DNA of 25,044 nucleotides from a virus. Positions 14,216 through 23,111 of the stretch are shown here, piece by piece. The stretch covers positions 1 to 25,044 of the IMG/VR virus record IMGVR_UViG_3300033571_020613; one strand, given 5' to 3'. The notes beneath the pieces were generated by a model. It was not told the origin of the DNA. It saw only the letters and a program-made list of their open reading frames with translations, and did not search any database. The translations under genes were made by a program, and so were the position numbers. Position 1 is the stretch's first letter, and each line of letters begins with the position of its first letter.

Positions 14216-16105
14216 TTACATCATAGAATCTGAATTACGTTTTTTTCTTCTATGATTAGCGTGATATTCTGCAATCATAATTTCTACATCTTCAGAATAT
14301 ACTTTATGAATTCCATCTTTAAACTCTACCATATACCATTCGATTTCACCATTTTGATTTGGTTCGTCATGCTGACCTTCCAGCACTACCCCTTCTCCAA
14401 ACATTTCGGAGTAAACGTGCTTGGCGCAATAATGCTGACCTTCCGGTGCTTCATCCATTTTGTCAACGTCTTGTTGGTTATGCATTAAGTAGTCATGAAC
14501 TGAGTCAAGATAATCTGAGGCTTTAGTTAATTTTGATTGAACCCACCCATCCAGTTGACGATCATCATTCATCATCCTTGCAAGCATTGAAGCTTGGCTA
14601 ACCATCTGCATTAATTGTCCTCTTGCCATGGAACCTTCATCATCCATTTCTTCTGCAACGCGCTTGGCAGTTTTAGTTGCAATGGCCATTTTCATGCCCA
14701 TAGGCATTTTAGGATTTTCCCGCTCAATAGCTTTAGCTACTTCTTCGCGTTTTTTCATTTCAGCAGGTGTAAGAGTTTTTTCAGCCATCTGTTGTCTAAA
14801 AGATTTTAAAGTAATAGCACCCATACTTTCTTCCCCTATTTTTCGAGCGGCTTTCATAATACCTACTGATCGATTAACTATTCTTCTATGGGCAGCAGCA
14901 CGTTCTTGCTCTGCTTTTTCTTTATTTTTCTCATCCCCAGACATACCAGCAACAGATGATCTAGCAGCGGCTGCAGCTTTATCCGTACTTCTCAATGCTA
15001 TATCAGGAGCAGATTGACGAATATAATTTGTTAATGTTGATTTTTTAAGTTCATCAATTTGATCCAAATCCTCATTAGCTTGTACTTTTTTCATAAGTTT
15101 ATATGCCCTAACAAAATCTTTTTCTTTGGAAGAGATAGGCTTGCCCATTTTTAATTTAGCGGATACAAAATTGTAGAAATTTTGATGGTCGTCACTTTTC
15201 TTTGGCGCCATTACACTTGGCGCTGTTACAGCTACAGCTTCTTGGTTGAGCAATTGTCTGTGTTCTTTATCAACGATAATTTTGTGTTTTTGTACTAGTG
15301 ATTTTAAAATTGCTTTAGACATTTTTCTTGTAGACGTATCGCTAATTCCAGATACTTTTTTTATTGCTTTATGTACAGCTGGAACAGAACTTTTTTCATT
15401 TTCAGAACTACTAACACCTAAAACCGAACTTAACTGTTTTTTAACGTGATCGTGATCACTCTGACTAGCAGAAGGAAGAGAATATGCTTCATCTACATTT
15501 GCTAATCGTTTAGTAGCACTTTTAATACCTTCAATTCGTTTATCACCCTCGGTACTTTTTTTCATTGCGGAAGTAACCTGTTTGGTGAATCTGTACATAT
15601 TAGCAGCGGCATCTTTTTTTGATTTTGCACTATCAGCCGCTTTCATAACGTAAGAAGCAAGGGTAGACTTCTTCAGTTCATCTATTTTTTCTTTATCGGT
15701 CATTTTAACTGCTTCACTAACCGCAGGAATTTTGTTACGTAATTTATCTAAAGGATCTGATCTAAGTTTATTACCCCCAGGACCATCGACATCTGCGTCC
15801 CCTCTTTTTAGTTTTCCATCTTTAGTAAAATGAAACCCTTTAGGGGCGGATTTTGTTTCATTTACTTTACTCTGAGATTTTTTTTCTGCACTCTTTAAAG
15901 CCATTCTAGCTAAATGTCTAGCTCTTGAAAAAGAGGAATGAACGGCTCCCGATTTATCAGTTACCGGGGTCATCTTCTTTTTTCCTCCCTCAAAGGGAAG
16001 CCCTTTAGACGGTTTTTCTTCTTGATACATGCTCATCCCCGATAATGGATCCGCACTACCTGAGGTTGGCATAGGAGAGTTACGCCTCTTGTGGTTGCTC
16101 GTCAT
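14216..16105 (-). CDS. 629-residue lysine-rich repeat protein, probable prohead core or internal head protein
   Basis: A large basic, helical protein in the place where T4 has small core genes 67 and 68. It is built of modules: a Lys/Ser-rich N-terminus; two copies of a block starting IDELKKSTL(A/T)(S/N)Y at residues 141-201 and 350-423, each ending in a GI(K/M)xAxxK-like helix; a helical segment GQLMQMVSQASMLARMM...WVQSKLTKASDYLDSVHDYL (496-540); and a C-terminal beta domain YSEMFGEGVVLEG...GEIEWYMVEF...VEIMIAEYHANHRRKK (565-622). I know the block motif from several proteins of marine T4-like phages. A scaffold or packaged internal protein is likely; no enzyme motif is seen. It overlaps the upstream small gene by 26 bases. 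Confidence 0.72.
   Translation of the reverse strand: MTSNHKRRNSPMPTSGSADPLSGMSMYQEEKPSKGLPFEGGKKKMTPVTDKSGAVHSSFSRARHLARMALKSAEKKSQSKVNETKSAPKGFHFTKDGKLKRGDADVDGPGGNKLRSDPLDKLRNKIPAVSEAVKMTDKEKIDELKKSTLASYVMKAADSAKSKKDAAANMYRFTKQVTSAMKKSTEGDKRIEGIKSATKRLANVDEAYSLPSASQSDHDHVKKQLSSVLGVSSSENEKSSVPAVHKAIKKVSGISDTSTRKMSKAILKSLVQKHKIIVDKEHRQLLNQEAVAVTAPSVMAPKKSDDHQNFYNFVSAKLKMGKPISSKEKDFVRAYKLMKKVQANEDLDQIDELKKSTLTNYIRQSAPDIALRSTDKAAAAARSSVAGMSGDEKNKEKAEQERAAAHRRIVNRSVGIMKAARKIGEESMGAITLKSFRQQMAEKTLTPAEMKKREEVAKAIERENPKMPMGMKMAIATKTAKRVAEEMDDEGSMARGQLMQMVSQASMLARMMNDDRQLDGWVQSKLTKASDYLDSVHDYLMHNQQDVDKMDEAPEGQHYCAKHVYSEMFGEGVVLEGQHDEPNQNGEIEWYMVEFKDGIHKVYSEDVEIMIAEYHANHRRKKRNSDSMM
14837..15685 (-). 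repeat. Two copies of an IDELKKSTL block within the 629-residue protein
   Basis: Copy one is encoded at 15503-15685 (residues 141-201) and copy two at 14837-15058 (350-423). Each starts IDELKKSTL followed by A-S-Y or T-N-Y and ends in a basic helix (GIKSATKRL, GIMKAARKI). Copy two carries an Ala-rich insert. The similarity is at protein level; the DNA has diverged, so the duplication is old. Confidence 0.7.
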
Positions 16106-16328
16106 AAGGTTGTTCTTCTTGAGTTTCTATTTCTATATTGTCTTCAGAGGAGGTAATATTTTCCTTATCTGACAGGGTATTATTATAAATTTGTTGCGCT
16201 AATTCTATTTTTTTCTGGTCTAAAGAAGCTGTAACTTTTTGTCCAATAATCGAATCATACACCTCTTTAGCTTGTGTATTTTCCCCAGCAATAATACTAT
16301 CAATCATCGCATCAATTTCGTTTTCCAT
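16080..16328 (-). CDS. Small acidic prohead core protein (gp67-like by position)
   Basis: An 82-residue protein directly after the portal gene, the place of T4 gene 67 (80 residues, prohead core). The first part is helical (MIDSIIAGENTQAKEVYDSIIGQKVTASLDQKKIELAQQIY, residues 8-48), a pattern seen in small scaffold proteins of marine T4-like phages. The last 30 residues are Glu/Gln-rich and unstructured. Identity as gp67 rests on size, acidity and place, not on clear similarity. It has a perfect late promoter 22 bases upstream and AGGAG before the ATG. Confidence 0.7.
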   Translation of the reverse strand: MENEIDAMIDSIIAGENTQAKEVYDSIIGQKVTASLDQKKIELAQQIYNNTLSDKENITSSEDNIEIETQEEQPYDEQPQEA

Positions 16329-16349
16329 TGTTTCTCCTATACTATTATG

Positions 16350-16357
16350 TATTTATA
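16350..16357 (-). promoter_or_regulatory. Perfect late promoter TATAAATA before the core-protein genes
   Basis: TATAAATAC lies in the 37-base gap between the portal gene and the 82-residue gene, with AGGAGA between the motif and the ATG. It would drive the core protein, the 629-residue protein, the 141-residue protein and gp21 as one late unit. Confidence 0.8.
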
Positions 16358-16365
16358 CCAAAATG

Positions 16366-17916
16366 TTATTGCTGAACTTCTTTACTTAATCCAGCTGCTT
16401 GTAATGCACCAGGGGACTGACCTTGTGCAGTTATTTCAAGCGGGTCTTCTTTATTTTGTTCTTCTATATTTTTTACGTCATCTTCTGACAAACGTAATAC
16501 ATTTTTACGAACGTATTCTTTGCTAAAATAAAGACCTACATATGGGTTGACCTGATTAAGAATATCTACCCTATTGCGCATATTTTCCAGCTCTTTAATT
16601 TCCTGAAAGTATTGATCTTGTGCATAGCGTATTTGTATTAATTCTTTCATTTGTTCCCAGTCTTGCTCGGTAATAATTTTCTTAAGTAAGAGTTGGGATT
16701 TTAAAAGATCCAAGAACAGGGTATTAAATTTTTTACGTAATCTACTAATAAACTTTGCAAATTTTAATTCATCTCTATTTATTTCCGCAGCTCGTCCAAA
16801 GTTAAAACCAGAGGACTGTTGGAATCTAGATGTTGGAACATTTAATGCTTGATAAACTTTGTTTTGAAAATATTCAATATCCGCAATTTGTCCTAAATTT
16901 TCTCCACCGGGTAAAGTAGTAATTTCCGTACCTCTTCCACCTTCTCTTCTTGGAAGCCAGAAGTCTTCTAACATAGTCATAAACTTGCGATCGTCTTTTA
17001 TTTCCCCGGTTGTAGAATCATAAACAATTTTATTTTTGTACCGAGTCATAATATCTTTCATATACTGCTCGGCTTTAAGTTTAGGCAAATTACCTATGTC
17101 TATATAAAATATTCTTCTTTCAGGAGCCCGGCTTAAGCGATATATTACCAATGAATCGGTCATCATTTTTAATTGATTAACCGGCTTTATAGCCTTATTT
17201 AAGTAACCTGTAACAATATTTCTATCTAAATCTATAATACCAGAATGACAGAACACAATTGCGTCAGGCATGATTTTTATGCCGGTATTAGATGCGGGTG
17301 TATTGGGAATTATACCCGGGGTATAATTTAACCCTTTTTCATTATAAATGTAATATTCTTCAATAGATTTTGTAAATTCTACCCCATTATCCTGTTTTTC
17401 TTTTTTTATTTCTCTTACTTTTCTTATCTTACGAGGATCTATATATCTAAGCTCAACTATTCCTTCTTTAAGATTTCTAGTATTAACAACCTTCTGATAA
17501 AATAATCGCCCATCAATATACCATCTTCGAAAAATATCATGCGCTTTGTCGTTAAAGTCTAATAAGGACAAAATCTCATTAAATTCCTCTTTAATGGTAC
17601 TTTTAATTGCTTCACCAAGGTCTAATTTGTCTAAATTAACCGAAACCGGTTGTTCATAGTCTATTGCAGAAATAGAATCACAAACAATTTCCTCAATAGC
17701 ATTATCACAATCAGGATAAGAAGCTATTTCTCGATATCTTTTTATTAATTCATTTTCAGATTTTGCCGAGGCATCCATATCCACGTAGGTGCCAAAATAG
17801 CCCCCCGCGGATACAGTTGTAGCCCCATCGTCAGCAACCGGAGTTATGTAATTCTGATTTTTTAACTCCGGTTTTTGCTCACGACTTAATGAAAAACCAA
17901 ACAGGTTTATAGCCAT
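16366..17916 (-). CDS. 20: gp20, portal vertex protein
   Basis: Dodecameric portal through which DNA enters the head. The 516 residues are close to T4 gp20 (524). Typical stretches are IASYPDCDNAIEEIVCDSIS (67-86), GRLFYQKVV, ELRYIDPRKIRKVREIKKE, then APERRIFYIDIGNLPKLKAEQYMKDIM, the REGGRGTEITTLPGGENLGQ loop (about 328-347) and ALNVPTSRF. These are hallmarks of the T4 portal family. The C-terminus is Gln-rich. Position after gp19 and before the core genes is canonical. There is no promoter motif in the 17-base gap to gp19, so it is probably co-transcribed with gp18 and gp19. Confidence 0.96.
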   Translation of the reverse strand: MAINLFGFSLSREQKPELKNQNYITPVADDGATTVSAGGYFGTYVDMDASAKSENELIKRYREIASYPDCDNAIEEIVCDSISAIDYEQPVSVNLDKLDLGEAIKSTIKEEFNEILSLLDFNDKAHDIFRRWYIDGRLFYQKVVNTRNLKEGIVELRYIDPRKIRKVREIKKEKQDNGVEFTKSIEEYYIYNEKGLNYTPGIIPNTPASNTGIKIMPDAIVFCHSGIIDLDRNIVTGYLNKAIKPVNQLKMMTDSLVIYRLSRAPERRIFYIDIGNLPKLKAEQYMKDIMTRYKNKIVYDSTTGEIKDDRKFMTMLEDFWLPRREGGRGTEITTLPGGENLGQIADIEYFQNKVYQALNVPTSRFQQSSGFNFGRAAEINRDELKFAKFISRLRKKFNTLFLDLLKSQLLLKKIITEQDWEQMKELIQIRYAQDQYFQEIKELENMRNRVDILNQVNPYVGLYFSKEYVRKNVLRLSEDDVKNIEEQNKEDPLEITAQGQSPGALQAAGLSKEVQQ

Positions 17917-17933
17917 ATCAAATTGCTTTCAAT

Positions 17934-18521
17934 TTAGACTGTGACGCCACCAAACGGAGTATTAATCGTTAGACTAATTCCACTTCGTGAACTAGATGTT
18001 ACAAAGGACTGATACTGCCAGGTGCAGGTAAATGTTGATAGCTGATCGTTTGCACCAAAATCTAATGCAACCGGAGATAGATCAACAGGAAAAGCATCCA
18101 GCAAGGTATAAGTCTTTAGAACCACCCCATTTCTATCTAATTGAAAAATATCAATGTTGCGTTGATATTCAGCTGAGTTCAGTCTTCCCACTTTAGTTTG
18201 CAAACCTTCAATACCAACCATCCATTGCTCGATTGCATTTCTAATAGATAATTGAGAATCGTTTATAGCGGTAATTGTCCATGGTGCGAAGATACGATCA
18301 CCAGCAAACTTTACCTCACGACCTCTATACTGAACGATAGCAGGATTAATTGTAGATCCAGGCAATTCTGCAACACTAACCAGAAATGGTGATCTTGCAA
18401 CTGCGGTTGCAGCATCAGCTACGTACGTTGGGTAGGAAAGTTGAACTGCAAACTGATTAGGGCGCGCGCCGCCATTGGTAAGAGCTGACTTAAAACGCTC
18501 TACATTAAATGCTGTTGTCAT
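17934..18521 (-). CDS. 19: gp19, tail tube protein
   Basis: Hexameric ring protein of the inner tail tube. The 195 residues compare with 163 in T4. Features are the N-terminal NVERFKSALTNGGARPNQFAVQLSYP, VAELPGSTINP with the LPG turn (about 53-63), FAGDRIFAPWTITAINDSQ and the C-terminal LDFGANDQLSTFTCTWQYQSF. It follows the sheath gene, as expected. GGGAG lies 7 bases before the ATG. It shares its pattern with the gp3-like protein at 9955-10548. Confidence 0.94.
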   Translation of the reverse strand: MTTAFNVERFKSALTNGGARPNQFAVQLSYPTYVADAATAVARSPFLVSVAELPGSTINPAIVQYRGREVKFAGDRIFAPWTITAINDSQLSIRNAIEQWMVGIEGLQTKVGRLNSAEYQRNIDIFQLDRNGVVLKTYTLLDAFPVDLSPVALDFGANDQLSTFTCTWQYQSFVTSSSRSGISLTINTPFGGVTV

Positions 18522-18533
18522 TTATTCTCTCCC

Positions 18534-20228
18534 TTATGCGCCAACTTCTTCAAAAGAAATTCCGGTACGCGTGGCTATGAAATTCAACTGGATAAAGTTA
18601 ATCGAACGAGCAGGCTTAATAAAAATATCAGCCACAAATTCGTTACGATCAATAACTTCACCGGTATTGTTGGTTTCATCACAAACTACTTTGTAGTCTG
18701 TAATACCACGTCGACCCTGAACGTCTCTTAAGAAAGGTTCAACTAAGTTTCTAAATTGCGCTCTTGTAAACGCATCGTTAAATTCGAAGAGCTGGAACTT
18801 GGCAGCTGTAGCAATTGCTTTCTCAAGAACAATAAACAGTCTTCGAACGTTTATACGATCAAATGCCGAAGGTTTGGCCAGCAATGTTTTATCTCCAAAC
18901 AGCACGGTACCTTGTCCAGGGAAGGTTACTATAGGATTAACACCTTTTTTATAGAGTGTGTCCCGATCAGTTTTACTCGGAGAGAATGGCAACTTAACTA
19001 CGTTTTTAACCTGACCGCGGTTAAATCCAGCGGGTGAGAACCAAGGATCAGCAACAAAGTCAGTTCTAACCGTTGTTCCTGCTGTGTCCCCGTTCAATGG
19101 AACATATCTATAAACATCGTTATACCGGTCGTATTGATACTTCCATCCAGAATCCATAACGCCATATGAAGAAGAAGGTAATGAATTTCTGAAAGATACT
19201 ACATCATTTGCTTCATCACCAGCGTTATTAACAACAGCTTCTCTTCCAGGAGATACAAACACTATACAGTCTTTACGAATTTCAGCTACGTTATTAATTA
19301 CATACGTGGCAGTTGTAGCGGTAACATTACCCAAGGGGATTAAAGAGACATCATATAATTCATCGTTAGCAAATGTAGCAAAAGCTGACTGAAGATTGCC
19401 CTGGGTAGGTGTCTCTGCGTTACCACCACTTGCTAGAGATACAGAAACATTAGATACACTTGTGGTATTTGCAAACGTTACGCCAGCGGCCTGTGTACCC
19501 CAAGCCGTACCCGCTCCAACCACGTTTGCAGTATGATCCATCCACCAAACATACTTAGAGGAACTATTAATTACATCTCTATAATAGTTTGTAGAGCCAT
19601 CAAATCTCTTAGCATCTGAAGCTTTAGATACAAAAGAAAATCTTTCTAGAACTGCCTCTTTTGTACCAGTCCAAAGACCATCTTCATCGATAACAATAAC
19701 GTGAAGTTCGTCATTTGCCCCTCCAACCGATGCAGCAAAAGCCGAAGTATTTGGTGCATCATCGAAACTAGATCTATATTGCCAACTGTTGAATGTGTTA
19801 GCATCACATAACGAAACTTTTAATGAATTACCTAAAGAGCCAGGATATTTTGCAGCCCATGCTCCCTCATTACCCTGACCTCCTGAATAATTTTCTGCGT
19901 AATTAGTTTCATTCAGTATTAATACTCCTGAACTTGATGCGTTAGCTACAGCGTTTTTAGCTTTTGACTTATCCACCACGCGAACAAGCTGAAGGTTATT
20001 ACCGTAAGAAAGAAAATTCGCAGCCGTAAAAAAGTCGGAAAAGGTGTTATCATTCGGCTTACCGAATCTTTCCACCAACGCGTTTTCTGAATCTACAGTG
20101 ACAACCTGATCAACAGGTCCCCATTGGAAGGCGCCAGCAAAACCGCCAGCTGTCGTTGCAACTGAAGGGACAACCGATGTTAGGTCCTTTTCAGTTACTA
20201 GAACTCCTGGTGAGAGCTGAAATGCCAT
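18534..20228 (-). CDS. 18: gp18, contractile tail sheath protein
   Basis: Forms the contractile outer tail. The 564 residues are shorter than T4 gp18 (659). The N-terminus FQLSPGVLVTEKDLTSVVPSVATTAGGFAGAFQWGPVD is the standard sheath opening. The C-terminal domain is clear: NPIVTFPGQGTVLFGDKTLLAKPSAFDRINVRRLFIVLEKAI and FRNLVEPFLRDVQGRRGI, ending NEFVADIFIKPARSINFIQLNFIATRTG. This part forms the interlocking sheath core. The middle domain is variable. It has a perfect late promoter and AAGGAG 7 bases before the ATG. Confidence 0.96.
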   Translation of the reverse strand: MAFQLSPGVLVTEKDLTSVVPSVATTAGGFAGAFQWGPVDQVVTVDSENALVERFGKPNDNTFSDFFTAANFLSYGNNLQLVRVVDKSKAKNAVANASSSGVLILNETNYAENYSGGQGNEGAWAAKYPGSLGNSLKVSLCDANTFNSWQYRSSFDDAPNTSAFAASVGGANDELHVIVIDEDGLWTGTKEAVLERFSFVSKASDAKRFDGSTNYYRDVINSSSKYVWWMDHTANVVGAGTAWGTQAAGVTFANTTSVSNVSVSLASGGNAETPTQGNLQSAFATFANDELYDVSLIPLGNVTATTATYVINNVAEIRKDCIVFVSPGREAVVNNAGDEANDVVSFRNSLPSSSYGVMDSGWKYQYDRYNDVYRYVPLNGDTAGTTVRTDFVADPWFSPAGFNRGQVKNVVKLPFSPSKTDRDTLYKKGVNPIVTFPGQGTVLFGDKTLLAKPSAFDRINVRRLFIVLEKAIATAAKFQLFEFNDAFTRAQFRNLVEPFLRDVQGRRGITDYKVVCDETNNTGEVIDRNEFVADIFIKPARSINFIQLNFIATRTGISFEEVGA

Positions 20229-20245
20229 TTTAATCTCCTTATGAT

Positions 20246-20260
20246 GTTATGTTTCATAAC
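20246..20260 (-). promoter_or_regulatory. Small inverted repeat in the gp18 leader
   Basis: GTTATG and CATAAC pair around three bases in the leader between the late promoter and the ribosome binding site of gp18. With six base pairs and AT-rich ends it is weak. It could shield the 5' end of an abundant mRNA, but may be chance. Confidence 0.3.
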
Positions 20261-20276
20261 AAAACTACTTACTCTA

Positions 20277-20284
20277 TATTTATA
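20277..20284 (-). promoter_or_regulatory. Perfect late promoter TATAAATA before gp18
   Basis: Exact T4 late octamer in the 72-base gap between gp17 and gp18, 48 bases before the ATG. It would drive sheath, tube and portal genes. Confidence 0.82.
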
Positions 20285-20300
20285 ATTTTAAAAAATTGAG

Positions 20301-21956
20301 TTACCAACCAGATTCTTGAGCGAATTTTTTATACCCTTCTTCGTACTTGGTTGTTAACCATACGTCTCCACCTTCAACAATCATTTTTTCTTCTTCAGGT
20401 TGTCCGTTCTCTACAAAGCCAAACGGAGTTAATTCATCTTCAATTTGTTGAATTTGATTGCTAAATAACGCCGTTCTGTTATCAGCGTTCATTAAATCTT
20501 TAAATAATATATCATTAGAGGCCCAGGCAAAAAGAACTAGTGTCATTACTAAATCGTCATGATAGCCCTCATCTGCTTCAAATGACCCATTATGCTCAAT
20601 AAAAGTAGAAAATTCCGAAATTAGGTCTTTATCAAAAATTAAAAGCTTTGAATTTTCTACTAGAGATTTTAATGTTGAACACCCAATTCTTTTTATTTGT
20701 TTGGTAGTTCTAAGCCCTAAAGAGCTGTTTTTTCCGCTTGCAGATAGATACTGACCAGACCTTGAATCGTTTCCTACCCATATCATATTTTCATACTCTA
20801 ACTCAGAATGAAGAAGATCGGCGACCTGTTGACCGATATCGTTTATTTCAACTAATACATATGCGTTAAAATAATCTTTAGCGACTTTGTGGATAATGTC
20901 TGGAAATAATAACGGGGCAATTTTATTATTACGATATTTGGCTACTATTTTAAATGGGTACTCCGTGCAATCTATAACGGTAAAGGCAGAATAGTCCCCT
21001 CCAACCCCACGCGATACGTCTACAGACATAAAGTACGAATGACCTGGTACTGGTGAAAATATTATATCTAAATTATCTTTGGTATATTCATAAGAAACTG
21101 GCGACATTTTTGATATACAATCTGCTGCTATAAGCGTATTAGAAGACCCCAGAAAGTTGCACAAAACTTCCTGGTTAAATTTAAGTTCTCCTAAAAGTGC
21201 TCTCTGCTCTTCTGCCCACTTAGAGTCTCTACCAGGAATTTTCCAGTATGGAATATGCATAGATATAAACCCATTTCTTCCTTCTGTGGCATCATTCCAG
21301 AACTTCCAAAAATGATTATAACCTAAAGGTGTAGAGGTAAGCAATATCTTTGTTGTTTCTCCAGCTGAAATAGTAGGATAGGTAGATGTAAAAAATTCTT
21401 CGGCTACGTTGTTTGGTACAATAGCAGCCTCATCAATATAAAGCCAGTTAACAGATTTTCCTCGAATACCTGATGTAGAGGTGGCGGCAGTAAATATCTT
21501 CGATCCATTCTCTAGTTCTACATCCCCTTTGTTCCAAGTCTTTACACCTTGCTGCATCCAAAGAGGCAGATTTTCATACATTATTTGATAACGATAAAGC
21601 ACCTCGCGCGCGGCAGAAGATTTATTTGCTAAAATAGCTACTGTCTTATTAAATTGAAAAAGAGTAAAATGAAGAATACATGCTGCCGAAGTAATTGTCT
21701 TTCCTTGCTGGCGGCCTTCCATTAATATAACTTTTCTATTATTAAGAATAGTATCTACTTTTTCTTTTTGACACTCATAAAGTTTAAATTTTATTAAACC
21801 TTTGTCCAGCGATACAATATAGCAATAATTTTCTATAAAATAAATTGGATCATCTCTACATTTCATTATCTCCTGTACCTGCTCATGGGTATACTCATGA
21901 TGATATCCAACTTGTTTTAGCAGAGAGTTTCCGTTGTAGGAATTATTTTGAGTCAT
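20301..21956 (-). CDS. 17: gp17, terminase large subunit
   Basis: Packaging motor and headful nuclease. The 551 residues compare with 610 in T4. The ATPase domain has Walker A EGRQQGKT (80-87), with Gln in the variable place as in T4, and Walker B WLYIDEAA with Asp175 and catalytic Glu176; LLTSTP (205-210) is the coupling motif. The RNase H-like nuclease domain has the metal ligand Asp313 in MSVDVSRGVGGDYSAF, LVEIND (Glu370, Asp373) and a C-terminal YHDDLVMTLVLFAW motif with its Asp pair. All active-site residues are intact. The start overlaps gp16 by 14 bases. Confidence 0.97.
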   Translation of the reverse strand: MTQNNSYNGNSLLKQVGYHHEYTHEQVQEIMKCRDDPIYFIENYCYIVSLDKGLIKFKLYECQKEKVDTILNNRKVILMEGRQQGKTITSAACILHFTLFQFNKTVAILANKSSAAREVLYRYQIMYENLPLWMQQGVKTWNKGDVELENGSKIFTAATSTSGIRGKSVNWLYIDEAAIVPNNVAEEFFTSTYPTISAGETTKILLTSTPLGYNHFWKFWNDATEGRNGFISMHIPYWKIPGRDSKWAEEQRALLGELKFNQEVLCNFLGSSNTLIAADCISKMSPVSYEYTKDNLDIIFSPVPGHSYFMSVDVSRGVGGDYSAFTVIDCTEYPFKIVAKYRNNKIAPLLFPDIIHKVAKDYFNAYVLVEINDIGQQVADLLHSELEYENMIWVGNDSRSGQYLSASGKNSSLGLRTTKQIKRIGCSTLKSLVENSKLLIFDKDLISEFSTFIEHNGSFEADEGYHDDLVMTLVLFAWASNDILFKDLMNADNRTALFSNQIQQIEDELTPFGFVENGQPEEEKMIVEGGDVWLTTKYEEGYKKFAQESGW

Positions 21957-22359
21957 TATTCTTTCCGTTTATCAACTTCATTAGTTCTGTAGTTGATCCG
22001 TTAAAGAGAATATTATTAGTCTGGTTGAGGGTATTTTTTATAGTTTCTTTTTCTATTTCTTTTTTCTGCTTATGAATGTCTAGCAAATCCTTTGCTACCT
22101 CTGACTGAGTTTTAACTAGTTGCCCTACTACCTCATATGTTCTAGGATGTTCAGAATTTTTAGCTAAATGAACTAGCTCATCTAAGACTGATTCATTTTT
22201 ATGAATAAGTTTTATAAGAGTATCTCTAGCAAGATCAAAATCTTTATCTTTATTTTCTTTATATTCTACTACAATTGGTTCAGGTGTAACCGTAGGCATT
22301 ATTTTTTCCTGAGTTACTTCTACATTAAAAATATCGTTTAATTTAATATCAGTTTTCAT
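21943..22359 (-). CDS. 16: gp16, terminase small subunit
   Basis: Recognises DNA and stimulates the gp17 motor. The 138 residues compare with 164 in T4. After a short tail the protein is a long helical hairpin: FDLARDTLIKLIHKNESVLDELVHLAKNSEHPRTYEVVGQLVKTQSEVAKDLLDIHKQKKEIEKE (about 41-105), the coiled-coil oligomerisation core of T4-type small terminases. The RTYEVVGQL stretch is typical. The ATG overlaps the gp15 stop as TAATG and the 3' end overlaps gp17. Confidence 0.92.
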   Translation of the reverse strand: MKTDIKLNDIFNVEVTQEKIMPTVTPEPIVVEYKENKDKDFDLARDTLIKLIHKNESVLDELVHLAKNSEHPRTYEVVGQLVKTQSEVAKDLLDIHKQKKEIEKETIKNTLNQTNNILFNGSTTELMKLINGKNNDSK

Positions 22360-23111
22360 TAGAAGTCTTCAAAAGTTTCTACAAAAGTAATAGTATCCCC
22401 AGGTTTTGCTGATGTTGGATCAACCGAAACGTTATAGGTTTGGATTTTTTGTGAGAGGTTGGCATTATTAAAAAAGTCTACGTTAACATTTTTTATAATA
22501 CCCTGTCTAGTTATTGGACCAAAGAAATTAAGTTTAAGAGTAAAAGATAATGTCCAAATTATAGCTCTTCTATTTTCAAAATTTCCTTCGTAGTCATCTT
22601 CATAGGTTACACTATCTAAAATTATAGCTAAATCATTTTTAATTCCTAAAGATGGAATGGCATTAATAGAAAGGTTAAAATCAGGATTAAAATAAGGTAG
22701 TATTTGTTCTACAATTTGCAAACCATCATCTTGATTTTTTACATAGATATAAAGCTGTATGTTAATATTATAGGGGGTTGGAGCGTATTGAGAATTTAAA
22801 GAATCGCTTGTAGAGTTAACTGCCCGATTTTGTTGTACAAGGCTTACTCTTCGATTTGGGTCGTAAGCAATACCTGCCATCTCAAAAGCCATTCTCGGTA
22901 TTAAAGTTTGTACGGATTGAGTCTCCGCTACAGGCTGAGCAGCAATTATAGCTAGAAATTTTTGCCTTGGAGCATATGAAAGTGGTACTTTAAGCGTTTG
23001 AACCACATTACCATTGGAATCTCTTCTATCTAACATTATGTTGTTAAATAGATTTCCAAAAGCTACAACGGCTTTTCTAATTGTTCCGTGATAAAATTTT
23101 TGATTTAACAT
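22359..23111 (-). CDS. 15: gp15, tail completion/terminator protein
   Basis: Caps the tail tube and sheath and joins tail to neck. The 250 residues compare with 272 in T4. It opens with FYHGTIRKAVVAFGNLFNNIMLDRRDSNGN, and has VPLSYAPRQKFLAII (43-57), PRMAFEMAGIAYDPNRR and TPYNINIQLYIYVKNQDDGLQIVEQILPYFNPDF, a set characteristic of gp15. The C-terminus carries DIIIKNVNVDFF-like strands. Start and stop overlap neighbours as TAATG. Confidence 0.94.
   Translation of the reverse strand: MLNQKFYHGTIRKAVVAFGNLFNNIMLDRRDSNGNVVQTLKVPLSYAPRQKFLAIIAAQPVAETQSVQTLIPRMAFEMAGIAYDPNRRVSLVQQNRAVNSTSDSLNSQYAPTPYNINIQLYIYVKNQDDGLQIVEQILPYFNPDFNLSINAIPSLGIKNDLAIILDSVTYEDDYEGNFENRRAIIWTLSFTLKLNFFGPITRQGIIKNVNVDFFNNANLSQKIQTYNVSVDPTSAKPGDTITFVETFEDF

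Noticed and set aside
14628-15017. 129-codon open frame on the plus strand
   Set aside because: It lies wholly opposite the 629-residue protein, has Ala/Ser-rich composition that mirrors its Lys/Ala codons, and no ribosome site. Other plus-strand frames (2743-2973, 8496-8738, 10566-10856, 18756-19037, 24392-24682) are shadows for the same reasons.
16776-16783. AATAAATA inside gp20
   Set aside because: It matches the late-promoter core but lies deep in the coding region, far from any start, in an AT-rich stretch. Probably chance.
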